Positions 1-6,774 of a DNA stretch of 10,494 nt are shown here, one piece after another. Below the pieces are notes generated by a model. The model was given only the letters and a program-made list of their open reading frames with translations, did not search any database and had not been told where the DNA came from. Both the position numbers and the translations under genes were made by a program. Source of the stretch: Rickettsiales bacterium UBA1997 (lineage in GTDB: Bacteria; Pseudomonadota; Alphaproteobacteria; Rickettsiales; UBA1997); NCBI GenBank assembly GCA_002335845.1, contig DDCV01000128.1, forward strand, positions 1-10,494. Direction: 5' to 3'. How positions within the stretch are numbered: position 1 is the stretch's first letter; each line of letters begins with the position of its first letter.

Positions 1-330
1 AAAGATGATATTGATACATTATTTGATAAATTGCCACCGAATCTGGGGCTAGGTGACGCATTAAGTAGCGATAAATTTCAAAATATACTTATAGAATCAA
101 AGCAATCTTTAGATATGCCAAACTTAAAGCGGAAAAATCTAGATGCTGAAGATCAAGAGAGAGCGTTAAAAAAAGCAATGATAAGTGACAAAGAGCTTGA
201 TACATCACTTAGCCCACTCCCCTGTAATGATGCGCTTAATAACAGCTCTATCCCGTCACAAACTCCACCTACATCTCCACGGCCATCAGAAGCAAGTGCA
301 GTAGCAAGAGAAACGGCGCTTCAGATCTAG
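1..330 (+). CDS. C-terminal end of an unrecognised polar protein (5' truncated)
   Basis: The reading frame is open from the first base of the window to a TAG at 328-330, giving 109 residues of a protein whose start lies outside the window. A TTG at 31 lies inside the open frame and is not needed as a start. The visible part has no membrane segment and no motif I recognise. It is rich in Lys, Asp, Glu and Ser, with a stretch that looks helical and charged (KRKNLDAEDQERALKKAM), then a Ser/Pro/Thr-rich tail (SQTPPTSPRPSEAS). Such a tail is usually disordered. The gene precedes virD4 on the same strand with a 208-base gap. A long polar C-terminal extension of a T4SS component such as a VirB6-like protein is conceivable by context only; nothing in the residues demonstrates it. 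Function is unknown. Confidence 0.6.
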   Translation, partial: KDDIDTLFDKLPPNLGLGDALSSDKFQNILIESKQSLDMPNLKRKNLDAEDQERALKKAMISDKELDTSLSPLPCNDALNNSSIPSQTPPTSPRPSEASAVARETALQI

Positions 331-538
331 GTTTCTTAAATTGCGTTAAATATGTGACTTGACGCGATACCAAATCCTACCCTTAAATGATATAAAAATT
401 ATTTATGCTTTATCTCTCTTTAAAAATGAGTTTTGATATTGTTTTTTAGGAAATTTTAAAAGCTATTGCTTGAAATTATAACTTTCATAAGTCATTTTAT
501 CATCTCATAATTTCATATTGATTATTACTTTGTAAAAA
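331..538. other. AT-rich intergenic region before virD4
   Basis: These 208 bases lie between the TAG of the upstream gene and the ATG of virD4. They contain no plausible ORF and no clear terminator hairpin. One candidate promoter lies at 359-388. The bases just before virD4 are T- and A-rich with no evident Shine-Dalgarno sequence. Confidence 0.6.
359..388 (+). promoter_or_regulatory. possible sigma70-type promoter for virD4-aroE
   Basis: A TTGACG -35-like hexamer at 359-364 matches the consensus at five of six bases. An 18-base spacer separates it from a TTAAAT -10-like hexamer at 383-388, which matches at four of six. It would start transcription about 140 bases upstream of virD4. In sequence this AT-rich, -10-like hexamers arise easily by chance, so this is only a candidate. 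Confidence 0.3.
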
Positions 539-2422
539 ATGGCAACTTCCTCGCAGGATGCACCTCTAGTAAGACATTTACGAAATTTTACCATCATAGC
601 TATTTTGATAAGCTTTGTTTTGATGCTATGCTTCTATATTACTGGATCATTGGTAATGATAAGCATAAATAGTAGCTTTTCCGTTATAAAACAATATATC
701 AATTTGCCGCTAAAAGATCAGTTTGTTCATTTATTTAATACCCTGCTAGCCTATTGGAAATATTATTTTCTAAATATGAGCCGCCTTGAATTATCAAGCT
801 ATGGTTACTTTGCTCTAAAATTATGGGTTTTTACTGCTCTACCTTATGTTATTTTGGCAATTTTTGTGTGGATTTTTAGAGCTCCTATTATGGATTGGAG
901 GCCATTTAAAAGACCGGAATCAATTCATGGCGATTCTAAATGGGCCGATGGTAGAACCGTTAAAAAAATGGGTCTGCGCTCAAAGCATGGAGTCTTGCTT
1001 GGTAAATTTGAAAAAAAATTCATGGTAGCTGATGGCTATCAGCATATTTTGCTTTTTGCACCAACCGGTTCTGGTAAAGGTGTTGGCTTTGTAATTCCAA
1101 ATCTGCTTTTCTGGCAAGATTCTGTGATTGTTCATGATATTAAGCTAGAAAACTATGAACTTACATCAGGATGGCGCCGCAATAACTTAAAACAAAAAGT
1201 ATTTTTATGGAATCCAGCTGATCCAGATGGCATAAGTCATTGTTACAATCCAATGGATTGGATAAGTAAAAAGCCAGGACAGATGGTGGATGATGTACAA
1301 AAAATCTGCAACTTCTTGCTGCCCGAGCAAGAATTTTGGCAAAATGAAGCTCGAGCTTTACTAACTGGTGTTATGCTTTATTTGGTATCTGCTCCAAATA
1401 CGGTTAGAACTTTGGGCGAAGTTGTGAGAACTTTGCGCAATGATGATGTTGTTTATAATTTAGCTGTTGTGCTAGACACTGTTGGCAAAGTAATGCATCC
1501 AGTTGCCTATATGAATATTGCATCCTACTTGCAAAAGCCTGACAAGGAAAGGGGTTCAGTTACATCAACCGCCAACTCTTCTCTTGAATTATGGGCGAAT
1601 CCACTAATTGATGCCACAACGGCAACTAGTGATTTTAATCTGCATAATTTTAAGAAAAGCCCTCATACCTGCTATGTTGGTTTAACTCCTGATAATATTT
1701 CGCGTCTTAAGCCGCTTATGAATATGTTTTATCAACAAGCGGCGGCTTTTTTTACGGCTAGATTGCCGCAAAAAAATGAGAAACATGGTGTTTTAATGAT
1801 GATGGATGAGTTTCCAACATTGGGTAAGATGGAGCAATTTTTAGCCGGAATAGCCTATTTTAGGGGTTATAATGTTAGGCTGTTTTTAATCATTCAAGAT
1901 ACTGAACAGCTCAAGGGTATTTATGAAGATAGTGGTATGAACTCTTTTTTATCCAATGCTACCTATCGCATTACCTTTGCTGCGAATAATATGGAAACAG
2001 CTAACCTTATATCACAACTTCTTGGCAATAAAACCGTAACCCAAACCTCATATAACAAGCCAAAATATCTTGATTTAAATCCCGGCGCTAGATCTCTTCA
2101 TTTATCCGAGGTGCAGCGAGCTTTGTTACTACCACAGGAAGTTATTACCCTGCCAAGAGATCAACAAATTATTTTAATTGAGTCGCAGCCGCCGATAAAA
2201 TGTACAAAAGTTTTTTATTTTAAAGAGAGTTTTTTTAAAAAAAGACTACTTAAGGCCATAGTAATACCAAAGCAAAAACCTTATTCTTTAGAAGATAGAA
2301 AAAAACAACAGCAAGAGAATGTATCAGAAAATAAGGTTAAAGATGCTGGTAATAGCTCAACGCAAGATGGTGATAATAATCAAAGTCCATCTATTGATAA
2401 TAATTCAGACTCTAATAATTAA
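539..2422 (+). CDS. virD4: type IV secretion system coupling ATPase VirD4
   Basis: VirD4 is the inner-membrane coupling protein that recruits substrates to the type IV secretion channel and hydrolyses ATP. The 627-residue product has two N-terminal hydrophobic segments (about 17-40 and 97-113) separated by a short loop, as in VirD4/TraG proteins. A GSARWA-like motif (HGDSKWAD, 130-137) precedes the ATPase core. Walker A is APTGSGKG (174-181, Lys180) and Walker B ends in Asp423-Glu424 (MMMDEFPTLGK). The family's QD motif (IIQDTEQLKGIY) starts at 451 and the C-terminal SEVQRALLLPQEVITLP block is at 523-539. Residues from about 584 form a polar Gln/Asn/Asp/Ser-rich tail, typical of the variable, probably disordered end of rickettsial VirD4. 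No strong Shine-Dalgarno is visible, but the ATG gives the expected N terminus. aroE follows 14 bases after the stop, suggesting co-transcription. No other virB gene is adjacent. Confidence 0.96.
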   Translation: MATSSQDAPLVRHLRNFTIIAILISFVLMLCFYITGSLVMISINSSFSVIKQYINLPLKDQFVHLFNTLLAYWKYYFLNMSRLELSSYGYFALKLWVFTALPYVILAIFVWIFRAPIMDWRPFKRPESIHGDSKWADGRTVKKMGLRSKHGVLLGKFEKKFMVADGYQHILLFAPTGSGKGVGFVIPNLLFWQDSVIVHDIKLENYELTSGWRRNNLKQKVFLWNPADPDGISHCYNPMDWISKKPGQMVDDVQKICNFLLPEQEFWQNEARALLTGVMLYLVSAPNTVRTLGEVVRTLRNDDVVYNLAVVLDTVGKVMHPVAYMNIASYLQKPDKERGSVTSTANSSLELWANPLIDATTATSDFNLHNFKKSPHTCYVGLTPDNISRLKPLMNMFYQQAAAFFTARLPQKNEKHGVLMMMDEFPTLGKMEQFLAGIAYFRGYNVRLFLIIQDTEQLKGIYEDSGMNSFLSNATYRITFAANNMETANLISQLLGNKTVTQTSYNKPKYLDLNPGARSLHLSEVQRALLLPQEVITLPRDQQIILIESQPPIKCTKVFYFKESFFKKRLLKAIVIPKQKPYSLEDRKKQQQENVSENKVKDAGNSSTQDGDNNQSPSIDNNSDSNN

Positions 2423-2436
2423 TAATCATAGAGAAG

Positions 2437-3285
2437 ATGATAAAAGCGGCTGTAATTGGAGATCCCATATCGCATTCACTATCTCCTAAAATTCATAATT
2501 ATTTTTTACAAAAATACAATATTAGAGGCTCTTATGAGGCTATCAAATCTTCTAAAGAAGATTTAAAAAATACAATCGAGAATCTTGTAAAAGATGGTTA
2601 TAAGGGCTTTAACATAACTATCCCACATAAAGAATCCGCAATTAATTTATGCGACCACATTAGTCAAACAGCAAGGATGATTGGTGCCATCAACACGATA
2701 TTGATATTAGAAAATGGTAAAATTTTTGGCCACAATTCTGATGCTCAAGGCTTTATGGATAACATTAAATATCATGCGCCAAATGTAACTTTAAAAAATA
2801 AGAGATCATTTGTTATTGGCGCTGGAGGTGCTGCAAGAGCGTTGATTTATGCTTTGGTAAATGAAGGAGTTAAGGATATAATAATTACTAATCGTAATGA
2901 AATAAGAGCGCAAAAATTAATTACAGGGTTTGATAAATTTGCCAAATCTAAAAATTGCCAACTCAAATTTTTAAGCAAAAAAGATTTTGAAAATAATTTA
3001 CAAGATTGTGATCTTTTGGTAAATGCCACCTCTTTAGGAATGGAAAATTGCGATAGTCTGGAAATAAATCTTGGCAATTTAAATAAGTCAGCATTGGTTA
3101 ACGACATAGTTTATAAGCCACTAATCACTGATTTATTGCAGGAGGTCGGTCAAAATGATAATATAGCTATCACAGGAATTGGGATGTTGATATTTCAAGC
3201 CTTAGTTGGATTTGAGATGTGGTTTTGCAAAAAAGTACAATATGATGAATGCTTGGCTCAAAAATTAATCTGCGATCAATTATAA
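2437..3285 (+). CDS. aroE: shikimate dehydrogenase (NADP+)
   Basis: AroE reduces 3-dehydroshikimate to shikimate with NADPH in the chorismate pathway, in the cytoplasm. The 282-residue length is normal for the family. The shikimate-binding SxS is Ser14-Leu-Ser16 (ISHSLSP), the catalytic lysine is Lys65 in NITIPHK, and its partner aspartate is Asp102 in GHNSDAQGF. The NADP-binding glycine loop is GAGGAARA (128-135), followed by TNR (151-153), which is consistent with NADPH preference. NATSLGM (196-202), the DIVYKP block (223-228) and the C-terminal GIGMLIFQA with Gln254 are also present, so all key residues are intact. The ATG lies 14 bases after the virD4 stop and is immediately preceded by a purine-rich AGAGAAG, a weak ribosome site with poor spacing. 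It converges on galU. In many alphaproteobacteria aroE sits in a maf-aroE-coaE-dnaQ cluster; none of those partners is adjacent here. Confidence 0.96.
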   Translation: MIKAAVIGDPISHSLSPKIHNYFLQKYNIRGSYEAIKSSKEDLKNTIENLVKDGYKGFNITIPHKESAINLCDHISQTARMIGAINTILILENGKIFGHNSDAQGFMDNIKYHAPNVTLKNKRSFVIGAGGAARALIYALVNEGVKDIIITNRNEIRAQKLITGFDKFAKSKNCQLKFLSKKDFENNLQDCDLLVNATSLGMENCDSLEINLGNLNKSALVNDIVYKPLITDLLQEVGQNDNIAITGIGMLIFQALVGFEMWFCKKVQYDECLAQKLICDQL

Positions 3286-3295
3286 GTTAATAATG

Positions 3296-3312
3296 TTAAA
3301 GCTAATCTTTAA
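3296..3312. terminator. small hairpin between convergent aroE and galU
   Basis: TTAAAG (3296-3301), a five-base loop CTAAT and CTTTAA (3307-3312) form a six-base-pair stem spanning the 23-base gap between the two convergent stops and touching the galU stop codon. It could act as a weak two-way terminator, but the stem is short and AT-rich and no long T run follows on either strand. Confidence 0.25.
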
Positions 3313-4223
3313 GTATCATAATTATTATCACGATATTTTTGTAAAATTTGCAAGACGTCGCTTTTAATCAAATCATTGTTTAGAGCAAATGCAATATTAG
3401 CTTCTATATATCCCAAAACATTGCCGCAATCAAATCTTTGTTGATCTATTTTTTTATAATAAAATTCTTCGCCATTATTGCACATATCTTTCATGGCATC
3501 AGTTAGCTGCACTTCGCCACCAGATCCAATTTTGCCCTTGGCTAAATATTCAAATATTTTAGGCTGTAATAAATATCTTCCAGTAATTGCTAAATTTGAT
3601 GGCGCTTCTTGCTGATTTGGCTTTTCAATCATATCTATAACCCTGTCTTGTAAAGAGGTTTTAACTATACCATATTTATGAACATCTTTTTTATCTACCT
3701 CATCAACTGCTATATAATTTACTAAAGAGTCTTTGTCATTATAACTATCTATCATTTTGGAAAGAAAATTTTTATTGTCAGGACCTCTTTTGTCCGCCAT
3801 CATTTCATCGGCTAAAATTACAACAAAAGGCTCATCTTCTGCTATAAAACTACGAGCACACCAAATAGCATGACCCAAGCCAAGAGGTTTTTGCTGCCTT
3901 ACAAATGCTATTTGACCTGCCATGGGCAGCCAACTTAAAACTTTTTGCAGATCGTTTTCTTTGTTTTTTTGACCCAACTTAGATTCTAGCTCATAGGCAT
4001 GATCAAAATGATTATTGATAGCGTTTTTATTCCTACCAGTAATAAAAATAAATTTTTCTATTCCAGCATCCCTAGCCTCTTCATAGGCATATTGAATAAT
4101 TGGCTTATTAGAAATTGGCAGCATTTCTTTGGGCATAGATTTTGTTGCTGGCAAAAATCTTGTGCCCAATCCACCAACTGGAAATACTGCGGTTTTAATT
4201 TTTTTCTTCATTATTAGTGTCAT
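3309..4223 (-). CDS. galU: UTP--glucose-1-phosphate uridylyltransferase
   Basis: GalU makes UDP-glucose from UTP and glucose 1-phosphate, feeding lipopolysaccharide and other surface glycans. The 304-residue product matches the usual bacterial length. The nucleotide-binding signature FPVGGLGTRFLPATKSMPKEMLPI (14-37) is very close to the family pattern. It also has QKPLGLGHAI (111-120), the metal/substrate-region LADE (137-140), EKP (200-202), GSGGEVQLTDA (233-243) and the C-terminal FDCGNVLGYIEAN (264-276). The first ATG (4223) lies inside the 3' end of the upstream response regulator gene, giving a 29-base overlap. A second ATG at 4211 would start at MKKKIKTAVF, shorten the overlap to 17 bases and equally fit the family N terminus; neither has a clear Shine-Dalgarno. 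The overlap suggests translational coupling with the regulator gene. No active-site residue appears lost. Confidence 0.95.
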   Translation of the reverse strand: MTLIMKKKIKTAVFPVGGLGTRFLPATKSMPKEMLPISNKPIIQYAYEEARDAGIEKFIFITGRNKNAINNHFDHAYELESKLGQKNKENDLQKVLSWLPMAGQIAFVRQQKPLGLGHAIWCARSFIAEDEPFVVILADEMMADKRGPDNKNFLSKMIDSYNDKDSLVNYIAVDEVDKKDVHKYGIVKTSLQDRVIDMIEKPNQQEAPSNLAITGRYLLQPKIFEYLAKGKIGSGGEVQLTDAMKDMCNNGEEFYYKKIDQQRFDCGNVLGYIEANIAFALNNDLIKSDVLQILQKYRDNNYDT

Positions 4224-5649
4224 TAAGAAGCTTCAATTTGCGATAAATTGTTGATCTTCCGATATCAAGTCTTTTGGCTACTTCCGATAGATTGCCATTA
4301 TAAATATCAACCAATCTTCTTATAACTTCTTCTTCTATAACCTCAATTGTTTTGCAAGCCCCATCATCATCGAATATATCAACAAGCTCGCTACTGATAT
4401 TTGAGCTTTTTTTAATTTCAGACTTAGCTTTGGTCATGCTATTGCCTTCCTTGTCAAGAAGCTGAGGGAAATGCTCAGCTTCCAATAATGCGCTATCACA
4501 AAGAACGACGGCTCTAAAAATGGCATTCCTCAATTGCCTCACATTATCTTCCCACCCATAATTATATAAAAGATATAGCGCATCTTGACTTATACCTTTA
4601 ATTTTTTTGTTTTCATTGATTGAAAAGTTGCGACAAAAACTCTCAGCCAAAAGCCTTATATCTTCTTCCCCTCTTTCTCTCAAGGATGGAACTTTAATTG
4701 GAAAAGATGATATTCTGTAAAATAAATCCTCTCTAAATTTTTTTTGAGCCACCAATTTTGAAAGATCATTATAGCTAGAAGAAATTATTCTAACGCTTGA
4801 CCTAACCTCCTGCTTACCGCAAACTGGGGTAAATTCACCATCTTGAATAAAATGCAATAATTTAGCCTGGATATCAGGCTTTAAAAAATCAATATCCTTT
4901 AAATATATCGTGCCATTATTTGCTTCTCGCAATTTTCCAATATTCTTCACCATTCCATCAGCCAAAGCTCTATCGGAACCAAATAGGTCCTCTTCCGAGG
5001 ATCTAAGCATTTCACACTCAACTACAATAAAAGGTTTACCAGTTCTTGGGCTTGACCCGTGTATTGCTCTGGCTAGTAGCTCTTTACCACTGCCATTTGG
5101 GCCTTCTATTAAGATAGGTATTGATGAATTTGCAGCCTTCTTGGAAAGATTAACCGCTGATAATATAGATTCTCCCTGGCCAATTATGTCAGAAAATGCA
5201 ACCTGATCTTTTTCTTTTCGTGCTAGATGAGAAACTTGATATTTTAAGTTCTTTTTTTCTATTGCATTGTTAATAGAGGCGGTTACGCGTGCAAAGATAT
5301 CTTTCTCACCCTTAACTATATAATCAACAGCGCCATAATTAATAGCAGACACAGCTATGGAAACATCTTTATTCGCCGTTAAAACAATTACTTGTAAATC
5401 CCCTTTAATTGGAGCAATTTTTCTTAAAACTGTTAATCCATCAACATCAGGCATCGATAAATCAAGCAACATCACATCGACATCATGATAGGAAATACCA
5501 TTGATGACTTTTTTATTCATAAAAAAATCAACAACTTCCATACCGCTAGTAACAACAAGGTGATTATAGCCTAGATCACTGACAAATTTACCTAAAACTT
5601 TACATTGAGTAGGTTCATCATCTACTATCAGGATGGTATTTTTTGACAT
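4195..5649 (-). CDS. NtrC-class response regulator with degenerate sigma54-interaction domain
   Basis: A 484-residue DNA-binding response regulator with three domains. The receiver (about 4-130) has the acidic pair Asp10-Asp11, phosphoacceptor Asp63 in LLDLSMPDVDG, Thr91 and Lys113. The AAA+ region (about 153-385) has Walker A GPNGSGKE (183-190) and arginine-finger residues in FREDLFYR (305-312), plus a GWEDNVRQLRN sensor II (365-375). The C terminus is a Fis-type helix-turn-helix (GNLSEVAKRLDIGRSTIYRKLK, 452-473). Where sigma54 activators have GAFTGA this protein reads ALADGM (228-233), and the Walker B LDEI is LKDI (250-253). I infer that it does not open sigma54 promoters. The domain plan resembles TacA, FlbD and NtrX of alphaproteobacteria, but the exact subgroup is uncertain. 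No histidine kinase is in the window, so its partner is unknown. Its 3' end overlaps galU. Confidence 0.9.
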   Translation of the reverse strand: MSKNTILIVDDEPTQCKVLGKFVSDLGYNHLVVTSGMEVVDFFMNKKVINGISYHDVDVMLLDLSMPDVDGLTVLRKIAPIKGDLQVIVLTANKDVSIAVSAINYGAVDYIVKGEKDIFARVTASINNAIEKKNLKYQVSHLARKEKDQVAFSDIIGQGESILSAVNLSKKAANSSIPILIEGPNGSGKELLARAIHGSSPRTGKPFIVVECEMLRSSEEDLFGSDRALADGMVKNIGKLREANNGTIYLKDIDFLKPDIQAKLLHFIQDGEFTPVCGKQEVRSSVRIISSSYNDLSKLVAQKKFREDLFYRISSFPIKVPSLRERGEEDIRLLAESFCRNFSINENKKIKGISQDALYLLYNYGWEDNVRQLRNAIFRAVVLCDSALLEAEHFPQLLDKEGNSMTKAKSEIKKSSNISSELVDIFDDDGACKTIEVIEEEVIRRLVDIYNGNLSEVAKRLDIGRSTIYRKLKLLNDTNNEEKN

Positions 5650-5926
5650 ATCTTTATTTATTGATCATTATTTAGATAATTGAATCTACATTTTCTAACC
5701 AACTCTCTGTAAAAAAACATGGTTGAGTTTCATATGATAGATTAAAATTTTTACCGCTTACTTAATTAGTCCAGACCTCAATATATAAAAACAAAACTAT
5801 TAAAAATAGCTAAGAATCATAGTAGAGCTAAAGATTACATATTGCATCAAAATTTTATAAAAAACATTTTTGCCGTATAGCTTTTTAAAACTAAAGAACT
5901 TTTTTTGTAAAAAAAAATATCTAATT
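5650..5926. other. AT-rich intergenic region upstream of the response regulator gene
   Basis: These 277 bases separate the stop of the PPDK regulator gene from the start of the response regulator gene, both on the minus strand. No ORF or RNA gene is apparent. The region must carry the promoter of the regulator-galU pair unless transcription reads through from upstream, but I found no -35/-10 pair with good spacing. A T7-GT-A9 self-complementary run at 5900-5917, just past the upstream stop, is the only terminator-like element, and it is all A/T in its stem. Confidence 0.5.
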
Positions 5927-6760
5927 TTAATTTGGAATAAAAGATATTTTATTTCTTTCCTGAGATAATTGAATTATTTTAGCGGCAGTTTCTTCAACAG
6001 AGCTTCTAGTTACATCAATTATTGGACATTCAAGTCTATTAAGCAGCTTTCTTGCTTCACTAATTTCATGTTTAATTTTATCGATATCAACATACCCTGA
6101 ATCAAGATCTTGCTTTAGATATTTGAGACGGCTTTGCCTAATTTGTGAAAGTTTATTAGGATCAATTGTCAAACCAACTATTAAAGGCTTTTTTAATTCA
6201 TAAATAGATTCTGGAATTAAATCGAGCGCTACAAATGGTATATTTGCTGCTTTATAACCACGACATGATAAATATACGCAGGTTGGTGATTTTGAGGTAC
6301 GAGATACCCCTATTACCACAATATCAGCATCATATAAATCCCAAGCTCCTTGGCCATCATCATGATTTATTGTGTAATTAATGGCCTCAACTCGAGAAAA
6401 ATATTCATTATCCAATATATGTTGACGACCAATAGTGTGACTTATATCCATCTGTAGATAATTTGCAAATTCGCCAATAATATGAGAAAGAACTGAGATG
6501 CAAGGTATCTTTAAATCATAGCATTTTTTCTTGATGATTTTAGTTAAATCATTCTTAACAATTGTATATAAAACAATTCCTGGATTTTTCTCAACACAAT
6601 CCATGGCTTTTTGTAGCTGACCATGAGTTCTAATTAATGGCCAAATAAAATCATTAGTATTAACACCTTCAAATTGGGATAAGGCAGCTCTAGCAACAGA
6701 GCTAAGAGTTTCTCCAGTTGAATCGGATATTAAATGAAGATTTATAACTTTGCCGGACAT
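5927..6760 (-). CDS. pyruvate phosphate dikinase / PEP synthase regulatory protein (kinase-pyrophosphorylase)
   Basis: Proteins of this family (formerly DUF299) switch pyruvate phosphate dikinase or PEP synthase off by ADP-dependent threonine phosphorylation and on by phosphate-dependent dephosphorylation, controlling the pyruvate/PEP node. The 277-residue length is typical. The N-terminal LISDSTGETL (10-19), HTIGRQH (108-114), the HDDGQ block (133-137), the P-loop GVSRTSKSPT (151-160) and the following RGYKAANIPFV (167-177) are hallmark segments. The target, PPDK or PEP synthase, cannot be decided from this protein; alphaproteobacterial members usually act on PPDK. The ATG lies 14 bases after the virB10 stop with no clear Shine-Dalgarno, so it is probably translated from a shared message. 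In many alphaproteobacteria this gene sits close to maf and aroE; here aroE is about 2.6 kb away on the other strand. Confidence 0.93.
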   Translation of the reverse strand: MSGKVINLHLISDSTGETLSSVARAALSQFEGVNTNDFIWPLIRTHGQLQKAMDCVEKNPGIVLYTIVKNDLTKIIKKKCYDLKIPCISVLSHIIGEFANYLQMDISHTIGRQHILDNEYFSRVEAINYTINHDDGQGAWDLYDADIVVIGVSRTSKSPTCVYLSCRGYKAANIPFVALDLIPESIYELKKPLIVGLTIDPNKLSQIRQSRLKYLKQDLDSGYVDIDKIKHEISEARKLLNRLECPIIDVTRSSVEETAAKIIQLSQERNKISFIPN

Positions 6761-6774
6761 ATAAATAATTTATA

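Noticed and set aside
846..1028. A 60-codon open frame inside virD4 on the same strand
   Set aside because: It lies wholly inside the strongly supported virD4 coding frame and shows no motif.
2847..3107. An 86-codon antisense frame inside aroE
   Set aside because: aroE is fully supported by its motifs on the + strand; the antisense translation resembles nothing.
3999..4217. A 72-codon + strand frame opposite galU
   Set aside because: It is antisense to the conserved GalU N terminus and has no ribosome site or recognisable content.
4910..5206. A 98-codon + strand frame opposite the response regulator gene
   Set aside because: It mirrors the AAA+ coding region, whose motifs are clear on the other strand.
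5900..5918. T7-GT-A9 self-complementary run as a terminator for the PPDK regulator gene
   Set aside because: The stem is only A-T pairs with a two-base loop, too weak to call; homopolymer runs are expected in this base composition.
5650..5926. A promoter for the response regulator gene
   Set aside because: Several -10-like hexamers (such as TATATT and TATGAT on the minus strand) occur, but none has an acceptable -35 at 16-18 bases.
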